This document shows, piece by piece, positions 44,832 to 53,471 of a DNA stretch of 64,000 nt (within the stretch, counting starts at the first letter, position 1; each line of letters opens with the position of its first letter). The notes under the pieces were generated by a model. It ran no database searches. It worked only from the letters and a program-made list of their open reading frames with translations, and was not told the origin of the DNA. This stretch comes from Leisingera sp. M658 (lineage in GTDB: Bacteria > Pseudomonadota > Alphaproteobacteria > Rhodobacterales > Rhodobacteraceae). The position numbers and the translations under genes were made by a program. The stretch covers positions 2,620,501 to 2,684,500 of the forward strand of contig NZ_CP083546.1 in assembly GCF_025144145.1 (NCBI RefSeq), given 5' to 3'.

Positions 44832-45665
44832 ATGACAAAACCCTATGATCCCGCCGACGATGGTGCGCAGATGTCCTTTGACGGGCGTATGTCCTACGGT
44901 GACTACCTGTCGCTGGACATGCTGCTGAACGCGCAGAAAACATGGACCAATACCCATGACGAGATGCTGTTCATCATTCAGCACCAGACCTCGGAACTGT
45001 GGATGCGGCTGGCCATTCACGAACTGACCGCCGCCCGCGAACGGCTGCTGGGCGACAAGGCGCATCAGGCCTTCAAGATGCTGGCCCGTGTGGCGCGCAT
45101 TTTTGAGCAGCTGAACTCTGCCTGGGACGTGCTGCGTACCATGACACCCTCGGACTACACCGCGTTCCGGGACGAGCTGGGCCAAAGCTCCGGCTTCCAG
45201 TCGCACCAGTACCGGCAGATCGAATTTATGCTGGGCAACCGCAACAAGGCGATGCTGCGCCCCCATTCGCATCGCCCGGACATCCTGGCGCTGCTGGAGG
45301 CAGAGCTGGCGCAGCCGTCGCTCTATGACGTGGCGCTGAAGGCGCTGGCGCGCAGCTTCCCGCTACCGGACGAAGTGCTGAACCGGGATCTGGCCGGGGC
45401 GTATGTGCCGCATGACGCCGTACAGGCTGCCTGGACCGAGGTCTACCGCGACACCGAAACACATTGGGAGCTGTATGAACTGGCCGAGAAGCTGGTGGAT
45501 TTCGAGGATTATTTCCGCCGCTGGCGCTTCAACCATGTAACCACGGTGGAGCGCGTCATCGGTTTCAAGCGCGGCACCGGCGGCACCGGCGGCGTCAGCT
45601 ATCTGAAACGGATGCTGGAAGTGGAATTGTTCCCGGAACTCTGGCACCTGCGCACCGAGCTTTGA
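44832..45665 (+). CDS. kynA: Tryptophan 2,3-dioxygenase
   Basis: Heme enzyme that opens the indole ring of L-tryptophan to N-formylkynurenine. The 277 aa protein has [35 protein letters not shown] (distal His and substrate Arg/Phe region), [25 protein letters not shown] and the C-terminal proximal-His segment [28 protein letters not shown]. The ATG at 44832 follows AAGGAAAG; the codon at 44802 lacks a ribosome site. It ends 33 bases before the convergent TetR gene. Confidence 0.95.
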   Translation: MTKPYDPADDGAQMSFDGRMSYGDYLSLDMLLNAQKTWTNTHDEMLFIIQHQTSELWMRLAIHELTAARERLLGDKAHQAFKMLARVARIFEQLNSAWDVLRTMTPSDYTAFRDELGQSSGFQSHQYRQIEFMLGNRNKAMLRPHSHRPDILALLEAELAQPSLYDVALKALARSFPLPDEVLNRDLAGAYVPHDAVQAAWTEVYRDTETHWELYELAEKLVDFEDYFRRWRFNHVTTVERVIGFKRGTGGTGGVSYLKRMLEVELFPELWHLRTEL

Positions 45666-45698
45666 TGCGCGCGCGGGCCGGTGCATCCGGCCCGCCCG

Positions 45699-46280
45699 TC
45701 AGCGCGGCGCCAGCCCGGCCCCGAACAGCGCCGCCAGCTGGCGCACACCGGACTGATAGGCGGAATAATCATCGGCGGTATGCTTGATCCCCTTCAACGA
45801 GGCGCAGACCGTCCGGGCAATTTCAGCAGGGTCTCCGGTCAGCACTGCCCGCCCGGCCCTGGCTTCCGCCTCCAGCCATTCTGCGTACATCGCGCGCAGC
45901 GCGGCCTCGCCCTGGTCGATGACCTCTCCGGCAACGTTCTTGCTGGCCTCGAACAGCTCCATCCCATGCGGTGAGGCCATCATCGACTCAATCGCTTCAC
46001 CGCCCTGGGCTTCAAACGCCGCCAGCAGGCGCTTGGCCAGGGTTCCTTTGGAGGCCAGCCCGGCCCGGACATTTTCCGCAGCATTGCCGTAATACCCAGC
46101 CACAAGCGCCCGGAAAATCGCCTCTTTGTTCTTGAAATGCAAGTACAGCGCCGGCCGCGACATGCCCGCACTCTTGGCAATGTCATCCATCGAAGTCTTG
46201 CGGAACCCATAGGTAGAGAACGCCGCCCATGCGGCGCCCAGGATTACCTGCTGTTTTGGATCAATGCCTGCCATGTTCAT
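45699..46280 (-). CDS. TetR family transcriptional regulator
   Basis: The 193 aa protein has an N-terminal TetR helix-turn-helix: AAWAAFSTYGFRKTSMDDIAKSAGMSRPALYLHFKNKEAIFRAL. The C-terminal ligand domain is all-helical and Ala-rich. I start at the ATG at 46280 (MNMAGIDPKQQ); a second ATG at 46274 is possible and the open frame further upstream uses no good start. It is divergent from the iorAB-type operon with three inverted repeats between them, so it probably represses that operon and itself. Confidence 0.88.
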   Translation of the reverse strand: MNMAGIDPKQQVILGAAWAAFSTYGFRKTSMDDIAKSAGMSRPALYLHFKNKEAIFRALVAGYYGNAAENVRAGLASKGTLAKRLLAAFEAQGGEAIESMMASPHGMELFEASKNVAGEVIDQGEAALRAMYAEWLEAEARAGRAVLTGDPAEIARTVCASLKGIKHTADDYSAYQSGVRQLAALFGAGLAPR

Positions 46281-46291
46281 GTTTTTGCTTC

Positions 46292-46350
46292 TGACATTCT
46301 CTTTGAAAAATGTCAATTGACGACCTGACGAAATAAGTACACTTTGTCAG
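46292..46350. promoter_or_regulatory. Divergent promoter/operator of tetR and the molybdoenzyme operon
   Basis: Three nested palindromes: TGACATT-N10-AATGTCA (46292-46315), the perfect GTCAATTGAC (46312-46321) and CTGAC-N16-GTCAG with further partial symmetry (46325-46350). TTGACG (46317-46322) on the plus strand and TTGACA (46316-46311) on the minus strand are good back-to-back -35 boxes, so a bound TetR dimer would cover both promoters. Confidence 0.55.
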
Positions 46351-46373
46351 AGAACAGCAAGGGAGCCTCCGCC

Positions 46374-46838
46374 ATGCCAACAGACCTGCGCATCAACGGA
46401 AAGACACATCAAGTGGACCTGCCGGATAACGTGCCCCTCCTGTGGGTTCTGCGCGATGAGGTTGGCCTCACCGGCACCAAATTCGGTTGCGGCGTCGCCG
46501 CCTGCGGCGCCTGCACCGTGCATATTGATGGCGCGGCGGTGCGCTCCTGCCAGGTAGCGCTGTCCGACGTTTGGGGTGAAGTGACAACGATCGAGGGCCT
46601 TGGTACGCCCGAAGCAATGGCGGCAATCCAGCAGGCCTGGGTTAAGCATCAGGTAGCGCAATGCGGCTATTGCCAGTCCGGCCAGATCATGCAGGCCGCC
46701 AGCCTTTTGGCGGAAAACCCGGCCCCATCAGACGCCGAGATTGACGAGGCGATGCAGGGCAACCTCTGCCGCTGCGGCACCTATCCGCGTATCCGGGCCG
46801 CGATCCATTCCGCCGCAAAACAGATGCAGGAGGCGTAA
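46374..46838 (+). CDS. iorA: Isoquinoline 1-oxidoreductase-type iron-sulfur subunit
   Basis: The 154 aa protein carries two [2Fe-2S] clusters: a plant-ferredoxin-like N-terminal domain with [22 protein letters not shown] (first cluster cysteines near 41-61, given here as landmarks) and a C-terminal helical domain with [17 protein letters not shown] and [10 protein letters not shown]. It passes electrons from the molybdenum subunit encoded next. The length and two-gene arrangement match IorA; many aldehyde dehydrogenases share this subunit, so the substrate is open. Start ATG at 46374 after AAGGGAG. Confidence 0.88.
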   Translation: MPTDLRINGKTHQVDLPDNVPLLWVLRDEVGLTGTKFGCGVAACGACTVHIDGAAVRSCQVALSDVWGEVTTIEGLGTPEAMAAIQQAWVKHQVAQCGYCQSGQIMQAASLLAENPAPSDAEIDEAMQGNLCRCGTYPRIRAAIHSAAKQMQEA

Positions 46839-46842
46839 TCCC

Positions 46843-49083
46843 ATGGCCAGCATCGCAAAAATCGCCCGTCGGACTTTCCTCATCGGCTCTGCCGCTATCG
46901 TCGGAGGCGTTGCCTTTGGCGCCTATTACGTCAGCCGCCCTGCCCCTAACCCGCTGCAACCGGGCGACGGCGAAGCTGCACTGAACCCGTTTGTGCTGAT
47001 TGATCAGAACGGCATCACCCTATTTGCCCCGCGCGCCGAAATGGGCCAGGGGGTGAAAACCAGCTGGGCGGCGCTGATCGCGGAAGAGCTGGATGTGGAG
47101 CTGGATCAGGTGCGGGTGCTGCACGGGCCTGCCGCCAAAGCCTATTACAACTCGGCCTTCATGGCGGATGCGCTGCCGGGCAAGGGTTATGATACCAGCA
47201 ACTTCAAACATTCAATCGGCGAGGCCCTGGGGCATCTCGGCAAGGTGCTGAACCTGCATGGCACCGGCGGCTCCACCTCGATGAAGGACGGCTTCACGCG
47301 GATGCGTCAGGCCGGCGCAACAGCCCGCGAGACGCTGAAACAGGCGGCAGCGGACCGGCTGGGCCTCAGCCGCAGCCAGTTCTCCACCGCCAAGGGGGCG
47401 GTGATTGCACCGGATGGCACGCAGATCCTCTACAGCGATCTGGCCATGGAGGCCGCCAAGCTGGACCCAGTGGAGGCCGATCTGCGCCCGCGCAGCGACT
47501 GGCGGCTGGTCGGCAAATCCCAGCCCCGGATCGACATGGCGGAAAAATCCACCGGCACCGCCGAATTCGGCATCGACGTGCGGCTGCCGGGGATGAAGTT
47601 TGCCGCATTGCGCATGAACCCGCGCCAGGGCGGCGGCATGGCAGGCTTTGACGCCGCAGCGGCCATGTCCTTGCCCGGTGTGGAAAAGGTGATCAGCATG
47701 GGCACCGGCGTCGCAGTGGTGGCCAGCAATACATGGCTCGCCATGCAGGCGGTGGATGCCATCGAGGTAGACTGGGAAGACGCCCCCTATCCGCCGGAAA
47801 CCGATCAGATCTTCGCCCGCATCGCCGCGGCCTTTGACGACGCTCCGAACTCGGTGCTGCGCGATGACGGCGATGCGGATCAGCTGCCCGCAGGCGCAAC
47901 TGAACTGACGGCAGACTACCAGGTGCCCTACCTGGCCCATGCCACAATGGAGCCGATGAATGCCACCGCCCTGCTGGAGGATGGCAGGCTGACCGTCTGG
48001 TGCGGCAACCAGATGCCCACGTTCACCCAGTCGAAATGTGCGGCAGAGGCCGGGCTGGACGCCGAACAGGTGGACATCCGCACCACCTATCTGGGCGGCG
48101 GATTCGGGCGACGGGTCGAGTTCGACTATGCAGTGTTCGCCACCCGCATCGCCAAGGACATGCCCGGCGTGCCGGTGCAGCTGACGTGGAGCCGCGAAGA
48201 GGACATGCGGCACGACATGTACCGCCCCGGCGCCATGGCCCGGATGCGCGGCGCGGTAAAGGATGGCACGGCGGTGCTGATGGATGGCAAAGTTGCAGCG
48301 GCCTCGCCCGTCGAACAGGCGATGAAACGGCTGGCGGATTTCACGCCCGCAGGCCCGGACAAGGTGCATGTCGAGGGGTTCTTCAACTCCCCATACGCGA
48401 TCCCGAATTACCGTATGGCCGGGCATGTTTCGGACGTGCAGATCCCGGTTGGCTTCTGGCGCTCGGTCGGCAACAGCTTCAACGCCTTTTTCGTCGAAAG
48501 CTTCATGGATGAGATGGCCCATGCGGCTGGGACCGACCCGCTGGAATTCCGCCTGGACCTTGCCCGCCGCGAATGGGCGCCTGCCGCCGGCGTGCTGGAG
48601 GCGGTCAGGGAGATGTCCGGCTGGACCGGCAAAACACCCGATGGCGTGGGACGCGGCGTTGCCCTGTGCTACAGCTTCGGCACGCCGGTGGCCGAGGTGA
48701 TCGAGGTGGCGGAGGAAGACGGCAGCATCCGCATCGCCAAGGCCTGGATTGCCTGCGACATGGGCCAGGTGATCGACCCGGAAATCGTCAAGGCCCAAAT
48801 GTTCGGCGGCATGGCATACGGGCTGTCGGCGGCCTGCTTTGGCGAGATCACCTTTGCCGATGGCGCCGCCGAACAGGGCAACTTCCCGGACTATGACGCC
48901 CTGCGCATGCACACGATGCCCAAGACCGAAGTGAAGGTGCTGGAAACCCAGGCCCATATGGGCGGCGCCGGCGAGCCCGGCACCCCGCCAGCGGCGCCGG
49001 CGCTGGCCAACGCGCTGTTCGACCTCACCGGCAAACGCGCGCGTCGCCTGCCTCTGATGCACGCGTTTGATCTGCTGGTCTGA
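46843..49083 (+). CDS. iorB: Isoquinoline 1-oxidoreductase-type molybdenum subunit, Tat-exported
   Basis: The 746 aa protein begins with a twin-arginine signal (ARRTFLIGSAAIVGGVAF), so the folded cofactor-loaded enzyme should be periplasmic. It has xanthine-oxidase family repeats: RAEMGQGVKTSWAALIAEEL, the molybdopterin loop YLGGGFGRRVEFDY near residue 425, VPVQLTWSREEDMRHDMYRPG, and the catalytic Glu in GGAGEPGTPPAAPALANALF near the end. There is no FAD subunit gene beside it, which fits the IorAB branch that feeds electrons to a cytochrome. N-heterocycles or aldehydes are likely substrates. It starts 4 bases after iorA. Confidence 0.88.
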   Translation: MASIAKIARRTFLIGSAAIVGGVAFGAYYVSRPAPNPLQPGDGEAALNPFVLIDQNGITLFAPRAEMGQGVKTSWAALIAEELDVELDQVRVLHGPAAKAYYNSAFMADALPGKGYDTSNFKHSIGEALGHLGKVLNLHGTGGSTSMKDGFTRMRQAGATARETLKQAAADRLGLSRSQFSTAKGAVIAPDGTQILYSDLAMEAAKLDPVEADLRPRSDWRLVGKSQPRIDMAEKSTGTAEFGIDVRLPGMKFAALRMNPRQGGGMAGFDAAAAMSLPGVEKVISMGTGVAVVASNTWLAMQAVDAIEVDWEDAPYPPETDQIFARIAAAFDDAPNSVLRDDGDADQLPAGATELTADYQVPYLAHATMEPMNATALLEDGRLTVWCGNQMPTFTQSKCAAEAGLDAEQVDIRTTYLGGGFGRRVEFDYAVFATRIAKDMPGVPVQLTWSREEDMRHDMYRPGAMARMRGAVKDGTAVLMDGKVAAASPVEQAMKRLADFTPAGPDKVHVEGFFNSPYAIPNYRMAGHVSDVQIPVGFWRSVGNSFNAFFVESFMDEMAHAAGTDPLEFRLDLARREWAPAAGVLEAVREMSGWTGKTPDGVGRGVALCYSFGTPVAEVIEVAEEDGSIRIAKAWIACDMGQVIDPEIVKAQMFGGMAYGLSAACFGEITFADGAAEQGNFPDYDALRMHTMPKTEVKVLETQAHMGGAGEPGTPPAAPALANALFDLTGKRARRLPLMHAFDLLV

Positions 49084-49128
49084 AACGGTTTGCGGCCTGC
49101 CGCGCGGGGCGGGCCGCAGGCTCTTCGC

Positions 49129-49644
49129 CTAGTCCAGGATCTTGACCATCCGGTAGTTGTGAATTTTCACGCCGCCACGCTCAAATTCGCACCGCTTATC
49201 CAAGGCAAATCCCGCCCGTTCGAAAAAGCCGCGCGCCGCTTCGCTCGCCTCGGCATACAACAGCCCGATCCCCTGACGCAGCGCAGCCTCTTCCAATTTG
49301 CCGTAGAGCATCGCCGCAACGCCCTGCCCCGCCGCACGGGGGTGGCAGAACAGCATGTCGATATGGCCGTCTGCTTCAAGATCAATGAAAGCCACCGGCA
49401 CATCTGCGTCATCCGCCGCCACCCAGACTGCCCGGCCATCAGACAGTTTCCGCAGGAAAGCTTCACTTGACGGCGCCTCCGGGCACCATGCGCGGATTTG
49501 CGCAGGCGAATAAAACCGGCTGGCAATTCCATGAACAGCGGATGCAAAAACATCCGCCAGCGCCGCTGCATCACCTGCTCTGAATTGCCTGATTCTGCAG
49601 GAAACTGGCCTGCCAGCGGTCTCAAGCCGCATATTAATTGCCAT
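49129..49644 (-). CDS. GNAT family N-acetyltransferase
   Basis: The 171 aa protein has the GNAT core: CRIRQFRAGDAAALADVFASAVHGIAS, then VAFIDLEADGHIDMLFCHPRAAGQGVAAMLYGKLEEAA with the acetyl-CoA loop PRAAGQGVA, and LYAEASEAARGFFERAGFALDKR. The C-terminal VKIHNYRMVKIL strand completes the fold. Substrate unknown. Start ATG at 49644 after AAAGG; 12 bases in lies another ATG. It lies 11 bases downstream of the amidotransferase gene, so the pair is co-transcribed. Confidence 0.85.
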   Translation of the reverse strand: MAINMRLETAGRPVSCRIRQFRAGDAAALADVFASAVHGIASRFYSPAQIRAWCPEAPSSEAFLRKLSDGRAVWVAADDADVPVAFIDLEADGHIDMLFCHPRAAGQGVAAMLYGKLEEAALRQGIGLLYAEASEAARGFFERAGFALDKRCEFERGGVKIHNYRMVKILD

Positions 49645-49655
49645 ATTCGAACCTT

Positions 49656-50435
49656 TTACGCTGACCGCTGCAAACCAGCCTGCGCCCTGCCAGCCGCCCA
49701 GGCCCTGACCGCATCGCCGAACGCCTCGAACAGCGGGCGCGACACCGGATCGCTGGCCGCATCCCATTCCGGGTGCCACTGCACAGACATCGTAAACCCG
49801 GCTGCGTCCTTGATATAGACTGCTTCGGGTGTGCCATCGGGCGCCTGCCCGTCAATCACCACGCGGGTGCCCGGGCGTTTGATCCCCTGCCCGTGCAGCG
49901 TGTTGGTCATGACTTCTTCGGCCCCGAACAAGCGGTGGAACACTCCGCCGGAGCTGAATTTCACCGTGTGGCGCAGGGCAAATTTCTCTTCCAGCGTGCC
50001 ATCCGGCGGCATCCGGTGGTTCATCCGCCCCGGCAGATCGCGGATTTCCGGGTGCAGCGTGCCGCCCATCGCAACATTGACCTCCTGAAAGCCGCGGCAG
50101 ATGCCCAGAAACGGCTGGCCGCGGTCAACACAGGCGCGGATCAGCGGCAAAGTGATCGCATCACGCGCCCGGTCAAAGGCACCATGCGCTTCGGTCTCGG
50201 CCTCGCCGTATTCATGCGGGTGCACATTCGGGCGGCCGCCTGTCAGCAAGAAGCCGTCAAAACTCTCCAGCAACTCCTCAACCGTCACAAAACGGGGGTC
50301 CGAAGGGATCATCAGCGGCATGCAACCCGCCACTTCGGCGATCGCCTCGGAATTCATGGTTCCGCCCGCGTGAACAGGGTACTGATCGTTGATCAGGTAG
50401 GAATTTCCGATGATGCCAACTTTGGGTCGCGCCAT
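49656..50435 (-). CDS. Class I glutamine amidotransferase-like gamma-glutamyl hydrolase (peptidase C26)
   Basis: The 259 aa protein resembles PuuD, which hydrolyses gamma-glutamyl-GABA. It has KVGIIGNSYLIND, FDGFLLTGGRPNVHPHEYGE (oxyanion glycine strand), the nucleophile Cys in FLGICRGFQEVNVAMGG near residue 118, and the His/Glu of the triad in MSVQWHPEWDA near 226. Family members also act on folate gamma-glutamates or other amides, so substrate is inferred. Starts at 50435. Confidence 0.86.
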   Translation of the reverse strand: MARPKVGIIGNSYLINDQYPVHAGGTMNSEAIAEVAGCMPLMIPSDPRFVTVEELLESFDGFLLTGGRPNVHPHEYGEAETEAHGAFDRARDAITLPLIRACVDRGQPFLGICRGFQEVNVAMGGTLHPEIRDLPGRMNHRMPPDGTLEEKFALRHTVKFSSGGVFHRLFGAEEVMTNTLHGQGIKRPGTRVVIDGQAPDGTPEAVYIKDAAGFTMSVQWHPEWDAASDPVSRPLFEAFGDAVRAWAAGRAQAGLQRSA

Positions 50436-50556
50436 ATTCCGCTCTTCTTGTGCTGTATAAAGAAGAACCTATCCCCCTGCGGGCGCCACATCAACGGGGA
50501 GCACGGCGCAACAGGCTGTTCAGCCGCGCACAACGCTGCGGAATGTCCCTGCGAAG

Positions 50557-50985
50557 TCAGATCTCGCCCTGCAAACCCGCCGCCTCGATACCGGCCATGG
50601 CCGCGACGGCATCATTGTCCGAGCTGTCGCCGGTAACGCCAACCGCGCCGATCACAGTACCGTCCGTGCCGCGCACCAGCACCCCGCCCGGCACCGGCAC
50701 CACCTGGCCGCCGTAAACGCCGTTCACCGCCGCCATGAAATAGGCCTGCGCCTCTGCCCGGGCCATCTGGGCGCTGCCGGCCATGCCCAGCATGACCGAG
50801 CCATAGGCCTTGCCATGGGCAATGGGGAACCGGCCCGGCGCGGCGCCGTCCTCGCGCTCGAACGCCTGCACATGGCCGCCCGCATCCAGCACCACCACCG
50901 ACAGCGGCTTCAGCCCCATCTCAAGCCCTTTGCCCAAGGCCGCACGGATGATTGCGCGCGCCTGATCCAGTGAAATGTCAGCCAT
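50557..50985 (-). CDS. glcG: GlcG/HbpS family heme-binding-like protein (DUF336)
   Basis: The 142 aa protein matches the GlcG/HbpS fold: LDQARAIIRAALGKGLEMGLKPLSVVVLDAGGHVQAFEREDGA, then AHGKAYGSVMLGM, YFMAAVNGVYGGQVVPVPGGVLVR and GAVGVTGDSSDNDAVAAMAGI. HbpS binds heme; the role of GlcG in glycolate operons is unknown. It lies downstream of malate synthase G on the same strand, as glcG and glcB are linked in many proteobacteria, although a hairpin separates them here. Confidence 0.85.
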   Translation of the reverse strand: MADISLDQARAIIRAALGKGLEMGLKPLSVVVLDAGGHVQAFEREDGAAPGRFPIAHGKAYGSVMLGMAGSAQMARAEAQAYFMAAVNGVYGGQVVPVPGGVLVRGTDGTVIGAVGVTGDSSDNDAVAAMAGIEAAGLQGEI

Positions 50986-51023
50986 GGGTGTCTTTCCTTC
51001 CGTTCGCGTGACGTCACGGAACA

Positions 51024-51049
51024 GAAAAGGAGGCCAAAAGGCCCCCTTT
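51024..51049 (-). terminator. Terminator after malate synthase G
   Basis: On the minus strand AAAGGGGGCC-TTTT-GGCCTCCTTTT forms a 10-bp stem with one mismatch, followed by T-rich sequence. It is 51 bases after the glcB stop and just before glcG. Confidence 0.65.
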
Positions 51050-51099
51050 GACTACCCCTCATTGAAGGGAAACTGTTTCATCCGGTCAGTTTGCCGCGG

Positions 51100-53247
51100 T
51101 CAGCTAGCAGCTTCCTGCGCCTTCAGCTCCAGCCGCCGGGCGTGCAGAACAGGCTCGGTATAGCCGGAAGGCTGCACCCGGCCCTTGAACACCAGATCGC
51201 AGGCCGCCTGGAAGGCGATGGTGTCGAACCCAGGCGCCATCGCGCGATAGGTGTTGTCGCCGCGGTTCTGCTCATCCACCACTTTGGCCATCTTGCGGAG
51301 GGAGCCCATCACCTCGTCTTCAGTGACAACACCATGATGCAGCCAATTGGTGATATGCTGGGCGGAAATCCGGCAGGTGGCACGGTCCTCCATCAGGCCG
51401 ACGTCGTTGATGTCGGGCACCTTGGAGCATCCCACCCCCTGATCGACCCAGCGCACCACGTAGCCCAGGATGCCCTGCGCATTGTTTTCCACCTCACGCG
51501 CGATCTGGCGCGGTGTCCATTTGCGGTAAGTCGCCAGCGGGATTTCCAGGATGCCATCAACATGGGCGCGGCGGCCGCCGGCCATAAGCCGCTCCTGCAC
51601 TGCGAACACATCCACCTTGTGGTAATGCAACGCATGCAGGGTCGCGGCGGTCGGGCTTGGCACCCAGGCACAGTTGGCGCCGGATTTCGGGTGTTCGATC
51701 TTCTGTTCCAGCATTGCCGCCATCATGTCGGGCATCGCCCACATGCCCTTGCCGATCTGCGCCTTGCCGCTCAGCCCGCACTCCAGGCCGATATCCACAT
51801 TCAGGTTCTCATAGGCGCCGATCCAGCCCTTGCGTTTGATGAAATCTTTGCGCGAAAACGGCCCCGCCTCCATCGAGGTGTGGATCTCATCCCCAGTGCG
51901 GTCGAGGAAGCCGGTGTTGATAAACGCCACCCGGTGCTTGGCCGCACGGATGCATTCCTTGAGGTTCACCGAGGTGCGGCGCTCTTCGTCCATGATGCCG
52001 ATCTTCACGGTGTGGCGCGGCAAGCCCAGAATATCCTCGACCTTGCCGAAGATCCGGTCAGTGAATGCCACTTCCTCCGGCCCGTGCATCTTGGGCTTTA
52101 CCACATAGACCGAGCCATGGGCCGAGTTGCCGCCCTCGCGCTTCAGGTCGTGCTTGGCGATCATCACGGTGATCAGCGCATCCAGCAGCCCCTCGTAAGC
52201 CTCCTTGCCGTCCTGATCCAGCACCGCCGGGTTGGTCATCAGATGGCCGACATTGCGCACCCACAGCACCGCCCGGCCCTTTACGGACATCGCAGAGCCG
52301 TCCGGCGCAGTGAAACCGAAATCCGGGTTCAGACGGCGGATAATACTCTTGCCGCCCTTGTCCAGCTTCGCTTCCAGATCGCCCCGCATCAAGCCCAGCC
52401 AATTGGAGTAGGCCTGCACTTTATCCTCGGCATCAACGCAGGCGACCGAGTCCTCACAGTCCATGATCGCCGACATCGCGCTTTCCAGCCGCACATCCGC
52501 CAACCCGGCCTGATCCCGCGCGCCAATCGCATGGGCGCGGTCAAAGACCAGCTCAACATGCAGCCCGTTGTTGCGCAGCAGCACGGATTCAGGCGCCTTG
52601 GGGTTGCCGCGGTAGCCTGCAAACTTCTCCGGCTGCGCCAGCGGCAGGTCGTCAATCAGCAGCTGGCCGTCCTGCACATAATAGCGGCGCACATCGGCGT
52701 GGCTGGTGCCTGCAATCGGAAACGCCTCATCCAGGAACACCCGCGCCCGCGCCACAACCCGCGCACCGCGGCCCTTGTCATAGCCGCCCTTGGGCGCCGG
52801 GGTGCCCATCGCATCGGTACCATAAAACCCGTCATACAGGCTGCCCCAGCGAGCGTTGGCTGCATTCAGCGCATACCGTGCGTTGGTGATCGGCACCACC
52901 AGCTGCGGCCCCGGCACCGATGCAATCTCGGGATCCACATTCTGCGTTTCAATCTCAAAATCCCCGCCCTCGGGCAGCAGATAGCCGATCTCATTCAGGA
53001 ACGTCTTATACCCTTCGTGGTCATGAGGCTTGTCCCGGTTGGCAATATGCCAGGCATCGATCTTGGCCTGCATCTCTTCCCGCCTGGCCAGCAGCGCGCG
53101 GTTTTCCGGGCCAAACCCGTTCACCAGCTCCGCCAGTCCCGCCCAGAACGCCTCGGCCTCGACCCCGGTGCCCGGCAGCGCCTGCTTTTCGATGAATTCC
53201 GCCAGCTCTGGCGCGACCTGAATTCCCTGCTTTTCGACCCGGCTCAT
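51100..53247 (-). CDS. glcB: Malate synthase G
   Basis: Condenses glyoxylate with acetyl-CoA to malate. The 715 aa protein is the length of the monomeric G isoform (about 720) rather than the 530 aa A isoform. Landmarks are [28 protein letters not shown] in the N-terminal TIM-barrel entry, [63 protein letters not shown] and [10 protein letters not shown]-like [13 protein letters not shown]. The C-terminal domain has [21 protein letters not shown], containing the catalytic Asp region. AAAGGAGCAAGTC precedes the ATG at 53247. A palindrome lies about 105-120 bases upstream. Confidence 0.96.
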   Translation of the reverse strand: MSRVEKQGIQVAPELAEFIEKQALPGTGVEAEAFWAGLAELVNGFGPENRALLARREEMQAKIDAWHIANRDKPHDHEGYKTFLNEIGYLLPEGGDFEIETQNVDPEIASVPGPQLVVPITNARYALNAANARWGSLYDGFYGTDAMGTPAPKGGYDKGRGARVVARARVFLDEAFPIAGTSHADVRRYYVQDGQLLIDDLPLAQPEKFAGYRGNPKAPESVLLRNNGLHVELVFDRAHAIGARDQAGLADVRLESAMSAIMDCEDSVACVDAEDKVQAYSNWLGLMRGDLEAKLDKGGKSIIRRLNPDFGFTAPDGSAMSVKGRAVLWVRNVGHLMTNPAVLDQDGKEAYEGLLDALITVMIAKHDLKREGGNSAHGSVYVVKPKMHGPEEVAFTDRIFGKVEDILGLPRHTVKIGIMDEERRTSVNLKECIRAAKHRVAFINTGFLDRTGDEIHTSMEAGPFSRKDFIKRKGWIGAYENLNVDIGLECGLSGKAQIGKGMWAMPDMMAAMLEQKIEHPKSGANCAWVPSPTAATLHALHYHKVDVFAVQERLMAGGRRAHVDGILEIPLATYRKWTPRQIAREVENNAQGILGYVVRWVDQGVGCSKVPDINDVGLMEDRATCRISAQHITNWLHHGVVTEDEVMGSLRKMAKVVDEQNRGDNTYRAMAPGFDTIAFQAACDLVFKGRVQPSGYTEPVLHARRLELKAQEAAS

Positions 53248-53348
53248 GACTTGCTCCTTTGGGCGGTACACCACTGTATGCTGTCTCTTAATTAGGGGAG
53301 AAGTTTCCGATCGGCAACAAAACAGCCTACCTCTGAAACCGAACTCAA

Positions 53349-53367
53349 TTTCTTGATTATCAAGAAA
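53349..53367. promoter_or_regulatory. Perfect palindrome between glcB and pepN
   Basis: TTTCTTGA-TTA-TCAAGAAA has perfect 8-bp arms. It lies 102 bases before glcB and 105 before pepN, almost in the middle of their divergent 224-base intergenic region, so it could control either gene. The binding protein is unknown. Confidence 0.5.
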
Positions 53368-53471
53368 GTGCTGCGGATTTTTCCAGTTCGCCCTTCAGGC
53401 CCCCCAATCCGCTTGCAGTCACCTGCCTATCCTCTACACCTTAAAAGGACGCAGTGCCGAGGAGAGCGAGA

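Noticed and set aside
53354-53364. TTGATTATCAA as a possible FNR box upstream of glcB
   Set aside because: The half sites overlap instead of having four bases between them, so it does not fit an FNR dimer; it is part of the larger palindrome reported.
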